Origin: Euryarchaeota archaeon SM23-78
GTDB lineage: Archaea; Nanobdellota; Nanobdellia; Woesearchaeales; SM23-78
Assembly: GCA_001595785.1 (NCBI GenBank)
Contig: LSSJ01000003.1
Coordinates: 1 to 36,720, forward strand
Direction: 5' to 3'
Length of the DNA stretch: 36,720 nucleotides
Made by a program: the position numbers and the translations under genes. The notes under the pieces were generated by a model. It saw nothing but the letters and a program-made list of their open reading frames with translations, had not been told where the DNA came from and did not search any database. The number at the start of each line of letters is the position of its first letter. Positions within the stretch are counted from its first letter, which is position 1. Below are positions 8,965-19,056 of this stretch, in pieces.

Positions 8965-11900
8965 ATGAAAACACAACATAATAAAGTTAAGGGAATAACA
9001 GCGCCCTTTGTACTCTTATCAACATTCATTTTGGTAGTTATTCTGGTAGTTCCTGGAGTAAATGCCTTGATCGCCTTTTACACAGGTGACATTACTATTT
9101 TTTCACTAAATGCTTCTGTTGATATTCAAAACAGTTCTAATGTGAGTGTGGATGTTGTATTAGAAAATATTAATTTTGGACAAGCTGTTGCAGTAAACAT
9201 AAGTGTGTCGCCACCTAATGCAAGTGTTTTCATAGGAAATAACACTCTTAGTAATCCTGTGGTTTTTCAACCAGGTGAACAAAAAAATATGTATATAGCT
9301 TATGAGCAAGACTTTACTGGAACAAATCTACACTACTATAGCTTGGATCCTGTTATTGTTTTCAATGGAATGCAGAGTTCAGAAACAGTTGATGCTTATC
9401 ATGCAAAGATTAAGTTACCACAAGATGTTCAGTTGCTTACCAGTAATAAAGAGTATGTTTCAACAGGAACAGAAGGTGGAAGGGATGTTTATTATTGGAA
9501 TTTTGAGGATGTTTATCCAACTGCTTTAAACCTTAAGTGGAGTTCCCTGGCAACTGGCTTAGAACTCCAAAAAATTGCTTCATCAGAAATAACATCTCTT
9601 GATCAACCTATCAATATTACAGTAATAATTCACAATAATGGCTCTATCACAATTAATAATATAACTTTGGTTGATAGGTTTGAATCTGTCTATTATGGTA
9701 ATGCTGAACCAGAACAAGACTTTGAAGCTACAGATGATGATTATGGATTCAGATGGATTAAGATAATACCTAGTTTAGACCCAGGTGAGATTCAACAGTT
9801 TAATTATTCTGTGGAAGTAAGCGTTGCCGCTGATACAGAACTCGGAGCAACAACAGCCTTTGTGGGAGGCTCTATAGTAGCCTTTTCAAATATTGTAGTA
9901 GTTGAAAGCAATCTGTGTGGAAACAACATATGTGACCCTGGTGAAGACTTCGTGATATGTCCTCAGGATTGTCCTTACTTAAATGATACTGATAGTGATG
10001 GAGTAGTGGATATAGATGATAATTGTATTGATACACCCAATCCTTTTCAAGAGGATATTGATTTGGATGGAATAGGAGACATCTGTGATATTGACCCTGA
10101 TGGTGATAATGTTACGCAAGAGGATGATAATTGTCCTTATCTACCCAATGTTAATCAGACAGATACTGATAGTGACGGAGTAGGAGAGATATGCGACAAC
10201 TGCCCCAATAACTACAACCCAGACCAACAAGACACTGACAATGATGAGGCAGGCGATGCTTGTGATAATGATATTGATAATGATGGAATAATCAATGCAG
10301 TGGACAACTGTGTTTATGTGCATAATATAAATCAAACAGATACTGATAGTGACGGAGTAGGAGAGATATGCGACAACTGCCCAAATGTATATAATCCTGA
10401 TCAGAGTAATAGTGATACTGATACCTTAGGGGATGTGTGTGACTTAGATAATATATATAACATTTCTTTATATGCTGGATGGAACCTGATAAGCCTTCCA
10501 CTCCAGCCCCTTAATTCTTCTATTGCAGAGATAATCAAGGATTTATCTGGCCAGATTGTTGTCTGGCATTATAATGCCAGCATTGATGCTTGGACTGTTT
10601 ATGACACCAATGCTCCATTCCCCTGGCTCAACACCCTACAAGAAATAGGGTATGGATATGCCTACTGGGTGAGCACAACCTCAGATCAAACTCTTACCAT
10701 AAAAGGTGCTTTTGTGCCTGAATCTATTTTTAACCTAATGATTGGCTGGAATTTTATTGGGTACAACACCTCAACCACTGGTATGCCAGTGCCTATTAAT
10801 AAATTACTAACACCTATTGTTTTATGGGCTTATTATGCACAAAACGATGCATGGAAAGTTTATGATACTGCTGCTCCTTTCCCATGGCTGAACACCTTGA
10901 AGAATATGACTCGTGGCAAGGGTTACTGGCTAAAGTCAGGTGTAGAGCAAAACTGGTCAATAGCCTCTCTTCCAGACACAGACTTTGATAATGATACTAT
11001 TCCTGACACCTTTGATAACTGTCCTTTTATATATAATCTTGACCAGAATGATACTGATGCAGATACTGTTGGTGATGCATGTGATATTTGTCCCACAGCG
11101 ACTGATCCTTGGCAAAATGAGACTGATGGTGACGGTGTTGGTGATGCATGTGACAACTGTCCAAGCACCCCTAACCCTGGCCAAGCAGATAGTGATAATG
11201 ACGGAATAGGTGATGCCTGTGACCAGATTGACATGTTCCTTTCTCCTCCAGACCCAGGGCCTAATGATACAATTATAGTAGAGGTGAATTATACTGGCAT
11301 TGAGATTCCAATCATAGAGATTGTTGTTAACAGAAAAGTAGAAGAGATATGTTATGCCAAGTACTGCAAGTATGAAGGAGGCCCTTTTCCAATTGGATTT
11401 GCTTATTATGCCATGGTGAATCTGGAAGATGTTGTGCTCAAAACCAAGGAGGACTTCAAAGGTCCTATAATGAATAATGACTGGGATAATGATGGGGTTG
11501 AGAACAAATATGATAACTGCTATAATATACCTAACCCTGACCAAAAAGATGATGATGGAATGCAGTGCCAGAAAATATATAGCTGGCCTGAACCAATGAT
11601 TATGTGCCTACCTTTAATGGATGGAATAGGAGATGCTTGTGACAACTGTCCAAGCGCTTATAATCCCAAACAAGAGGATTCTGACGGAGATACTGATGGT
11701 GATGCTTGTGATAATTGTAATCCCATATATAACAGTACTCCTCAGTGCCAGCAGGCAAGACAGACTAGGAATTGTTCAGATTGCTGGGGTTTAATCTTTC
11801 CTGGTTACCCTGCATGCCAAACTAATGACTGGTTCTGTATCTATTGTTGTGACAGTCCAGAAACTAACTGCACAGGCCTGTTTGGTTTTGACTATGACAA

Positions 11901-14900
11901 CGACGGAGTAGGAGGTGCTTGCGACTCCTGTCCAAACACAAAAACACTAGAATCAGTTAATATATTTGGTTGTCCTTCCTGTTATGATAATGATACAGGA
12001 CTTAACTATGCAAAAAAAGGCTCAGTATGGGTTAATACCACGGTTTTCCTCCCTCCTAATGGAACAGATTACTGTATTGACAATAACACCTTAAGAGAGC
12101 ACTATTGTGATTCAGGCAATATTGCATACCAATCACATTCGTGCGGAGCTACCAAGGTGTGTTCTAATGCTGAATGCATAGCAGATGCTGACTCTGATGA
12201 TATTCCAGACCAAATTGATAACTGTCCTAATCATGCCAATACTAACCAAAGTGACATTAACAATGATGGTGTGGGTGATGCTTGTGATTGTTATGATGTT
12301 ATGCAAGGCGCACATGAGTCAGGAAGAGACTGCGGAGGTCCTTGTCCTGCATGTCGTGCTGTTCCTGCAAATTGGACTAATGTTCAAGCTATTCGCTTAA
12401 GAAGAGATGTGCATAATAAATCTATTGATTTGGTATTTGTTCCAGCACAAAGTTATGTAGGAAATTGGAATCAATTTGTAAATGATGTCATAGCCCTCAT
12501 AAGGAATCGATATCTAAATCTTGATAACCATACCACCTACTCTCTTCGTTCTGATTATCGAAATATGTTTAATTTTTATGTTTATACAGGCGGAAATGGA
12601 AGTTATACTACAGGGTGTGTAGGAACCCTGCCTGCTAATTTCTGGACTGATGCTCCAGATGCTGATACTGCTGGACTCTTGCTTAACAGTGGTGCTGGCG
12701 GAGGATGTGCCAACTCTCTTGGACCACCAAGCAGGTTCAGAGCTCCTGGAAGAAGAGGAGGAGTGGTTATTCATGAAAGTGGTCATGCAATTTTTGGTTT
12801 AATAGATGAGTACTGTGGATGCACCTGGTATCCATCAACAGCTTCAGATATTCCCCCAAATGGTAATGTCTGGATGTCTAATGCTAGTTGTCAGGCTGAC
12901 TTATCTTCTAATTCATGGACTAATGGAACCTGCAGAGAGATTTCATGTACAGTGGTCTGTAGTGGAAGTACTTACAATGTTGGTGGAATATGGCGATATG
13001 ATCCTGGCTGGTGTGTTATGGAAAGTGCTAATGCTAATTTTGGAGATGCGTGTTCCAGGCGTATTGACTGGATTTTAGACAACTGGTATGCTGGCAGTTC
13101 AAAGGGAATAATGGTTAATTTCAATATTACCCAAGGTGTGCTTAATGAGATGGGAAGAAAAGTGGTTGGAGGTCACCCTGATATTGGGCTTCAACCAGAG
13201 CACTTTAGAGTAGAGCTCTTTTCTTCTGCAGGTGAATTACTGGATACTTATGGAATCTGGGATCCAAGAATTGGGCTTGGTCAAGAAATATTTTATCATG
13301 AGAATGTAAGCTTTCATCTTACCTTTCCTTTCAGACCAAATATTAAGATAGTGAATATTACTGACCCGTGGGATAATGAGTTTAGCATCTCTCTTGACCT
13401 AAGCGAGACTTTGCATAATTTCTGTCTTGGTAATAACTATGCAGACCTTGACTGCCAGCCCTTAGATGCAGATAATGATGGTATTAATAATTATCTGGAT
13501 AACTGTGTATTTATAGCTAATCCAAGCCAGACTGACACTGACAATGACACAGTAGGTGATGCCTGTGACAACTGTATAAATGATTATAACCCTGGTCAGG
13601 ATGATGCTGATAATGATGGACTAGGAAATTTATGTGATACAATTATTAATTGTACTAAGCATTGCGATTGTCCACAAGGCTTTTTCTGTTATTATGGCAG
13701 GTGCATCCAAGACCCTAAGATGCCTGTGTACTGCTGTGAAAAACCAGGCTGTCCACCAGGAGACTGGTGCATTGATAGTAATGGTAAAAAAGGTACTTGT
13801 GGAGAAGACCCATCCTATTATTGTAAGGATGCCTGTGATTGTGGACCAGCACACTGCTGTAAGAATAACATGTGTATAAAGGATACTAATGATCCTTGGA
13901 TGCCAGGAGGAACTGCTATTGGAAACCTTACTTGTGAGCAAGGAGTAGACCCTACTTATTGTTGTAATGAGCCTCAGTGCCATGGTGCCAAACTTGCTTA
14001 TGAAAATAATAATATTACTAATGTATTCCGCTGCTATAATTATATAACCAATAAGACAGATAAGATGTGTGGAGGAGCTAGTTGTTATGGAACTGCTTGT
14101 AATTGTGAGCCAGGCGAATCATGTGTAGACCCTGTAATAAATACGCCTCCAGGAAGCACATGCTATTTATCTTATGGTGGTATTTGTGTTTCAGTTGCAG
14201 TAGCAGAGTCCTTGTTTAACTTTAAATCTAATGAGCTTCTGCCCTGCTGTGCTGATTACAATATACCTGGCATGTCATGTGAGGTGGGTTGGCAAACAGG
14301 CACTAATGAGCTTACCTATGCACAGTATGCTTATGAACGAGTGATAAGGTCGTCCTCTGCATTCTGTGGCAATGGCACTTGTGAGCAAGGAGAATTCCCA
14401 GGCACTTGTCCACAGGATTGTTATTGCGGAGATGGTACTTGTCATCCTGTAGAGCTAGAGAACTGCTCTGCTGATTGTGGTGTTTGTGGTGATGATACAT
14501 GTGAATATTGGGAATCACCAAAAACTTGTCCTGAGGATTGTTCCCCAGCATCATGGGATGCTTCTTGCCAGCTTGATGAGTACTGGAGTCATCCCCAAGA
14601 CTGCAGGTGCCCTGACTCTGCTTACTTCCCTGAAATATATGCTGTGTGCGGTGATAATTATTGCCAGAACACAGGCATCACTGACCTCCTTGGGCCAGAG
14701 GATTGTGTGAATTGTCCTCAGGATTGTGGAACATGCACGAATTATACAACACCTAGTTATAATGATTCTAACCCAAGTATTTTATATTCCAAGCTCTTTG
14801 GAGGAACCCAAGGGTTTTTTATTGATTATTTTGTTCCAGATATTGGAAGAAGGATTGTTCTTAAAGGCAATGAGGTGTATGTGGTTGGCCAGACCTATTC

Positions 14901-17900
14901 TTCTGATTTCCCAGTAACTGATACCACCACTCATAATGATATGTGGGATTCTTTTGTGATGAAGTTGAACACTAATGGAAGCCTGCAATATGCTTCGTAT
15001 CTTGAAAAGATTTCAGCTCAGGATGCTGTTGCAAGAGATATTGCTGTAGATAATGCTGGTTATATGTACATAACAGGCTCCTTGGGATTAACCAAGCTGG
15101 CTCCTAATGGAAGTTATATATACATGAATAGCTTATGGGATTCAGATGCTGGCTATGGCATTGCCCTAAGTATTAATGGACAGTATGTGTATGTGACTGG
15201 TTCTAATCTTACAGGAGCAGTTAAGATAAATTCATCTACTGGTTCACCTTTATATCATAACACCAACATCGGAGGGGTTGGCTATGATATTGATGTTGAT
15301 GATAGTGGAAATGCTTATGTAACAGGAACCATGGGTGTTGTTAAGCTGGCACCTAATGGTTCAATTGTGTTTAGCAACAGCCTTAATGGAACTGGTTATG
15401 GTATAGTGATTAGAGAAAATATTATGTTCATAACAGGCCAGACTTATTCTCAAACCTTCCCTGTATCCATTGGAGGTTATGATACCAACTTTGCTAATGG
15501 TGGTGATGCATTCATAGCAGTGCTTGACACTATTAATGGAAGCATTATATATGCTACTTATCTAGGAGGAAGCAGTTATGATATTGCCAGAGACATAAGT
15601 GTTGGCTCTCATGGAGATATATTTGTCACTGGAACTACTTATTCTGATGATTTCCCAACAACAATAGGAGCAATAGATACAACCTTGAATGGCTCTGGAG
15701 ACATGTTTATCACACAACTTATTCCTGCTAACACTGGCTCTTCAGACATGGTCTATTCCACTTTCCTGGGCGGACAAGACCCTGCTACTGCTCTTTACTT
15801 TATGCCTGACCAAGGCTTTGGCATTGACCTTGATAATCTGTGCCATATATATCTGACAGGAGAAGCATGCTCAAGTGATTTCCCTGCCACAGAGCTTGAT
15901 GCAAATATTAATTTCACAGAAGCACCTGTGATAAAACTCTTGCTAGGAGATAATGATGCTGATGGCTTTGGTAATGGGTGTGATAACTGCCCAGATAATT
16001 TTAATCCAAGCCAGACAGATAATGATACTGATGGATGGGGTTCTGTATGTGATTGTAATGACTCTGATCCTATGATGCACCCAAGCATGTTTGAGATTTG
16101 TGATGATGGAAAAGATAATAATTGTAATAACCTGACTGATTGCAATGATACTGAATGTGAAAATGATCCTGCTTGTCTCCCACCTGAATGCACTGTGGAT
16201 GATGACTGCAACCACTTAGATTTTGATTATTGTATGAATGGAACCTTGATTGTGCATGATGAAGGCAGATGCATAAATCAAACTTGTGTACCAGAAACCA
16301 ATGTATCAGAGGACTGCTATGCTTACACTGGCTGGTATAATTATGGTGATATTGGCCCTGGTTGTAATAATATGGATGACCCTGTTGCTGATAACAGAGA
16401 ATATTATTGCTTGAACGCCTCTTGTACTTTTAACCTGCTTGGCACTCTGAACTGTAATGTAATGGATGGTTATTATGGTGGTGGCAACACTCCTGGTTGT
16501 GGTGCTGACCCAAGTTCTCAGCAAAGAGATTATTATGTGAACAGTGGTGGTGCTTGTGTTTATACAACTGCTAACTGTGTAACTTTTAATTGTGATGGTT
16601 CTGATGTTTGCTCTGCAGTGTGTGATGGAAACGTGATTAGGTCTTATCTGGATTACTATGTGATACCTGACACCAGTTCCTGCACTTATGTATGGGGTTC
16701 TACTGTTGAAGATTGCGCTGCCAGGGCCTCAACTGATACTGATGGTTCAGCTACTGCTTATACAGTAGGAGGCACTGTGACTGATTATGTGGGTTGTTCC
16801 GGGGGTAGCTGCACCTTCTCAAGCTATAATGATTATTGCGTAGAAACCACTGTTTATGAGTATGGAGCCTCAGGTGCAGGCTATGTAGGTCCTAGTGGTT
16901 ATGACTGCCGGAATTATGAGAGCGAGTACTGCTTTGACACCAGATATCTGTACAATGACAATTGGGCTTGCATGGGAAGTCCTGGCTATTGTGGTGATGT
17001 TGCTGATGGAATGATAGCTGATTGTGGTGTTGATGGCTGCTCTGGAACTTGTGGAAGCGGGACCAATGGGTGTATGTACCATGACAGAGGGTGCAGTGGT
17101 GCTAGTTGTTTTGATTATTCTTATGACACTGATAGTTCATCCAGTTACTGCTCTGGATGTGGTCTTTCTTGGGCTATAGGAGGAGAGGTATCACCTACAA
17201 CTTGCTGTGGTGATGATACTAATGAATATGGCAGAGGTTGTTCTGATAGTTCAGCTAATGGAAATTGTGGCAGTGATATAAATGGCTGCTGTAATTCAAA
17301 TACAGATTGTATTGATCATAATGGAAATTGTCAGACTAGTGGTTTGTGTAGTGCATTTGGCACTCTACAATCTTACTGCAACAGTGGTTGGTGGGAAGAT
17401 CCTGATGAGGCTAGTGGATATTGTACTGCATCAGGGTGTGGTTACTCCTGGGCTATAGGGGGTGAAGTGTCACCAACAACATGCTGCGGAGACGACTTAG
17501 GGGAGTATGCAGAGGCCTGTGTGGACAGCTCTGCCAATGGCAACTGCGGAGGTGACTCAAATGCGTGCTGTAATGCTAATAGCGACTGCGTTGACCACAA
17601 TGGAAACTGCCAAGGCACAGGTGCCTGCCATGATTTTGGAACCGGAGGCTTGAAATCTTACTGCGGAAACAGCTGGTGGGAGGACCCAGATGAATCAAGT
17701 GGCTACTGCACTGTATCAGGCTGTGGTTATTCCTGGGCTATAGGAGGAGAAGTATCACCAACAACTTGCTGTGGTGATGACTCAAATGAGTATGCAAACA
17801 CTTGCACTGATAGCTCTGCCAATGGAAACTGCGGAAGTGACACAACAGCATGCTGTGATACTAATACTGATTGTGTTGACCATAATGGTATTTGCAGACC

Positions 17901-19056
17901 CCATAATATGTGTCATGAGTTTGGTCCTTTTGATGTAAAATCACATTGTTATAGAAGACAATGGGATGACCCAGACGAATCCAGCACTTACTGTACTGCA
18001 ACTGGTTGTGGTTTTAGTTGGTTAAGCTATTCAAGTCCTGCAACTTGTTGCGGAGATGATTCTGGTGAAGACTATGTACAAATAGAAGGTACTGGAAGAA
18101 CTTGTTGTTATAATGCAAATATTATGTATAGTGGTGCTTCAGTTGGTTCAATACTATGTTATGATGGTCTTTTATATGACTGCAATGGTGTTGCAACTGA
18201 TGATTCTGGGTTAGGCATCCATATGTCAACTTATCAGGATGTTGATAATAGGATGTACTGCACACCCAGTAATACTTGGCTTACTTATGGTAACTGCTGG
18301 CCATTTACTAGTATTGCCTGCGGTGGTTCACATTCTTATAGCAATAACGGAGCAGGAGCCACTGATACTATTGACTTGTATAGCTGTACTACTTGGGATG
18401 AAAGCGGCCCAGAGTTTGGGTATACATTAACTGTTCCTGATAATGTTGATGTTACTGCATCATTATCTGGAATGTCAGCTGATCTTGATTTATTTGCAAT
18501 GAATGAAGGTGCAATAACATGCAATGCTGGTGAGTGTTTTACCTATGGAAATAGTCAAGTTACATTTAGTGCTTCTCCTGGTCAAGATTATTATCTTTCT
18601 GTTGACGGATATCAAGGTGCTGTTAGTTCTTATACTCTTGATGTGGATTGTCAAGGCACTGGTTCAGGTTATTGTCCTCCTGCTTCTAGTATTGGATGTA
18701 ATCAAAATGTTAATGGTAATACTGGAAATACTGGTTCAACAGACCTTATTGATACATATGTTTCTCCATGTTACACAGGATCTGAGACAGGAAGAGAATT
18801 TACCTATACTTTTAGCACTACAGCCACTATTCCAATTACAGTAACCTTATCTGGAATGAGTGTTGATTTAGACCTCTTTGTTTTATCTGATTCCTCTTTA
18901 GGTTGTGATAAGGATTACTGTAGTTATTCAAGCTATACTTCAGGAACAGAGACCATATACTTTACTGCAACTGCAAACACAATTTATTATATTGTTGTTG
19001 ATGGATATGCCGGGGCTCAGGGTGCTTATAATTTAGCTATATCTTGTATATCATGA
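8965..19056 (+). CDS. Giant (3363-residue) secreted multidomain protein with M64-type metallopeptidase, SBBP propeller and PPC domains
   Basis: ATG 8965 is followed by a signal peptide (residues 1-35, hydrophobic FVLLSTFILVVILVV). Approximate layout by residue: a beta-rich segment to 195; DUF11/CARDB-like 199-312; Cys motif 318-336; thrombospondin-3 repeats 337-492; duplicated GWN/APFPWLNTL module 505-666; more thrombospondin-3 to about 1000 and near 1072-1110; M64-type zinc peptidase about 1135-1372 with HESGH at 1270-1274 followed by GLIDEY; thrombospondin-3 1495-1560; Cys-rich WAP-like and CGNGTCEQGE-type motifs 1560-1925; SBBP beta-propeller 1938-2325 (VVGQTYSSDFPVT, TYLGGSSYD); Cys-rich region with three full and one partial tandem repeats 2727-3032; two PPC-like domains 3133-3229 and 3257-3362 (LSGMSADLDLF). 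No membrane anchor is seen at the C-terminus. The likely role is an extracellular protease-adhesin; the substrate is unknown. Confidence 0.93.
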   Translation: MKTQHNKVKGITAPFVLLSTFILVVILVVPGVNALIAFYTGDITIFSLNASVDIQNSSNVSVDVVLENINFGQAVAVNISVSPPNASVFIGNNTLSNPVVFQPGEQKNMYIAYEQDFTGTNLHYYSLDPVIVFNGMQSSETVDAYHAKIKLPQDVQLLTSNKEYVSTGTEGGRDVYYWNFEDVYPTALNLKWSSLATGLELQKIASSEITSLDQPINITVIIHNNGSITINNITLVDRFESVYYGNAEPEQDFEATDDDYGFRWIKIIPSLDPGEIQQFNYSVEVSVAADTELGATTAFVGGSIVAFSNIVVVESNLCGNNICDPGEDFVICPQDCPYLNDTDSDGVVDIDDNCIDTPNPFQEDIDLDGIGDICDIDPDGDNVTQEDDNCPYLPNVNQTDTDSDGVGEICDNCPNNYNPDQQDTDNDEAGDACDNDIDNDGIINAVDNCVYVHNINQTDTDSDGVGEICDNCPNVYNPDQSNSDTDTLGDVCDLDNIYNISLYAGWNLISLPLQPLNSSIAEIIKDLSGQIVVWHYNASIDAWTVYDTNAPFPWLNTLQEIGYGYAYWVSTTSDQTLTIKGAFVPESIFNLMIGWNFIGYNTSTTGMPVPINKLLTPIVLWAYYAQNDAWKVYDTAAPFPWLNTLKNMTRGKGYWLKSGVEQNWSIASLPDTDFDNDTIPDTFDNCPFIYNLDQNDTDADTVGDACDICPTATDPWQNETDGDGVGDACDNCPSTPNPGQADSDNDGIGDACDQIDMFLSPPDPGPNDTIIVEVNYTGIEIPIIEIVVNRKVEEICYAKYCKYEGGPFPIGFAYYAMVNLEDVVLKTKEDFKGPIMNNDWDNDGVENKYDNCYNIPNPDQKDDDGMQCQKIYSWPEPMIMCLPLMDGIGDACDNCPSAYNPKQEDSDGDTDGDACDNCNPIYNSTPQCQQARQTRNCSDCWGLIFPGYPACQTNDWFCIYCCDSPETNCTGLFGFDYDNDGVGGACDSCPNTKTLESVNIFGCPSCYDNDTGLNYAKKGSVWVNTTVFLPPNGTDYCIDNNTLREHYCDSGNIAYQSHSCGATKVCSNAECIADADSDDIPDQIDNCPNHANTNQSDINNDGVGDACDCYDVMQGAHESGRDCGGPCPACRAVPANWTNVQAIRLRRDVHNKSIDLVFVPAQSYVGNWNQFVNDVIALIRNRYLNLDNHTTYSLRSDYRNMFNFYVYTGGNGSYTTGCVGTLPANFWTDAPDADTAGLLLNSGAGGGCANSLGPPSRFRAPGRRGGVVIHESGHAIFGLIDEYCGCTWYPSTASDIPPNGNVWMSNASCQADLSSNSWTNGTCREISCTVVCSGSTYNVGGIWRYDPGWCVMESANANFGDACSRRIDWILDNWYAGSSKGIMVNFNITQGVLNEMGRKVVGGHPDIGLQPEHFRVELFSSAGELLDTYGIWDPRIGLGQEIFYHENVSFHLTFPFRPNIKIVNITDPWDNEFSISLDLSETLHNFCLGNNYADLDCQPLDADNDGINNYLDNCVFIANPSQTDTDNDTVGDACDNCINDYNPGQDDADNDGLGNLCDTIINCTKHCDCPQGFFCYYGRCIQDPKMPVYCCEKPGCPPGDWCIDSNGKKGTCGEDPSYYCKDACDCGPAHCCKNNMCIKDTNDPWMPGGTAIGNLTCEQGVDPTYCCNEPQCHGAKLAYENNNITNVFRCYNYITNKTDKMCGGASCYGTACNCEPGESCVDPVINTPPGSTCYLSYGGICVSVAVAESLFNFKSNELLPCCADYNIPGMSCEVGWQTGTNELTYAQYAYERVIRSSSAFCGNGTCEQGEFPGTCPQDCYCGDGTCHPVELENCSADCGVCGDDTCEYWESPKTCPEDCSPASWDASCQLDEYWSHPQDCRCPDSAYFPEIYAVCGDNYCQNTGITDLLGPEDCVNCPQDCGTCTNYTTPSYNDSNPSILYSKLFGGTQGFFIDYFVPDIGRRIVLKGNEVYVVGQTYSSDFPVTDTTTHNDMWDSFVMKLNTNGSLQYASYLEKISAQDAVARDIAVDNAGYMYITGSLGLTKLAPNGSYIYMNSLWDSDAGYGIALSINGQYVYVTGSNLTGAVKINSSTGSPLYHNTNIGGVGYDIDVDDSGNAYVTGTMGVVKLAPNGSIVFSNSLNGTGYGIVIRENIMFITGQTYSQTFPVSIGGYDTNFANGGDAFIAVLDTINGSIIYATYLGGSSYDIARDISVGSHGDIFVTGTTYSDDFPTTIGAIDTTLNGSGDMFITQLIPANTGSSDMVYSTFLGGQDPATALYFMPDQGFGIDLDNLCHIYLTGEACSSDFPATELDANINFTEAPVIKLLLGDNDADGFGNGCDNCPDNFNPSQTDNDTDGWGSVCDCNDSDPMMHPSMFEICDDGKDNNCNNLTDCNDTECENDPACLPPECTVDDDCNHLDFDYCMNGTLIVHDEGRCINQTCVPETNVSEDCYAYTGWYNYGDIGPGCNNMDDPVADNREYYCLNASCTFNLLGTLNCNVMDGYYGGGNTPGCGADPSSQQRDYYVNSGGACVYTTANCVTFNCDGSDVCSAVCDGNVIRSYLDYYVIPDTSSCTYVWGSTVEDCAARASTDTDGSATAYTVGGTVTDYVGCSGGSCTFSSYNDYCVETTVYEYGASGAGYVGPSGYDCRNYESEYCFDTRYLYNDNWACMGSPGYCGDVADGMIADCGVDGCSGTCGSGTNGCMYHDRGCSGASCFDYSYDTDSSSSYCSGCGLSWAIGGEVSPTTCCGDDTNEYGRGCSDSSANGNCGSDINGCCNSNTDCIDHNGNCQTSGLCSAFGTLQSYCNSGWWEDPDEASGYCTASGCGYSWAIGGEVSPTTCCGDDLGEYAEACVDSSANGNCGGDSNACCNANSDCVDHNGNCQGTGACHDFGTGGLKSYCGNSWWEDPDESSGYCTVSGCGYSWAIGGEVSPTTCCGDDSNEYANTCTDSSANGNCGSDTTACCDTNTDCVDHNGICRPHNMCHEFGPFDVKSHCYRRQWDDPDESSTYCTATGCGFSWLSYSSPATCCGDDSGEDYVQIEGTGRTCCYNANIMYSGASVGSILCYDGLLYDCNGVATDDSGLGIHMSTYQDVDNRMYCTPSNTWLTYGNCWPFTSIACGGSHSYSNNGAGATDTIDLYSCTTWDESGPEFGYTLTVPDNVDVTASLSGMSADLDLFAMNEGAITCNAGECFTYGNSQVTFSASPGQDYYLSVDGYQGAVSSYTLDVDCQGTGSGYCPPASSIGCNQNVNGNTGNTGSTDLIDTYVSPCYTGSETGREFTYTFSTTATIPITVTLSGMSVDLDLFVLSDSSLGCDKDYCSYSSYTSGTETIYFTATANTIYYIVVDGYAGAQGAYNLAISCIS
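10159..10382 (+). repeat. Exact 47-bp duplication within thrombospondin-3 units
   Basis: Bases 10159-10205 and 10336-10382 are identical over 47 bp and are spaced 177 bp (59 codons). They encode TDTDSDGVGEICDNCP twice. Other units in the array vary at synonymous positions, so this pair looks like a recent duplication or gene conversion. Confidence 0.85.
12368..13080 (+). other. M64-type metallopeptidase domain inside the 3363-residue protein
   Basis: The domain starts after a Cys-rich hinge with SIDLVFVPAQSY, which resembles the opening strand of IgA-peptidase-like M64 enzymes. The zinc-binding HESGH lies at 12772-12786 and continues as GLIDEY, matching the family pattern HExxH..GL.DEY. A downstream Cys-bearing WCVMES...CSRR stretch (about 13009-13062) resembles the conserved C-terminal part of the family. 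Proteolytic activity is inferred. Confidence 0.75.
14770..15946 (+). other. SBBP beta-propeller domain inside the 3363-residue protein
   Basis: Recurring blades carry the SBBP signature: VVGQTYSSDFPVT, ITGQTYSQTFPVS, VTGTTYSDDFPTT and LTGEACSSDFPAT, interspersed with D-G-Y-ITG and SKLFGGTQG/TYLGGSSYD strands. This fold is known as an extracellular repeat in bacteria and archaea; here it probably serves binding. Confidence 0.8.
17142..18060 (+). repeat. Three full plus one partial 95-codon Cys-rich tandem repeats
   Basis: Units begin near 17142, 17419, 17704 and 17989 with YC...GCG.SW. They share WAIGGEVSPTTCCGDD, DSSANGNCG and WWEDPDE. The last two full units are each exactly 285 bp; the first is shorter and the fourth breaks off after CCGDDSGED. 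Each full unit has more than ten Cys, so disulfide-stabilised modules are likely. I do not recognise the family. Confidence 0.85.

Noticed and set aside
10957-11544. 195-codon minus-strand frame within the giant protein gene
   Set aside because: It is a shadow of the repeat-rich gene on the plus strand, lacks a Shine-Dalgarno or promoter, and its composition follows the antisense of Asp/Asn codons.
13630-13983. 117-codon minus-strand frame and overlapping plus-strand frames in the Cys-rich region
   Set aside because: Antisense and out-of-frame shadows of Cys codons; no domain or start signal.
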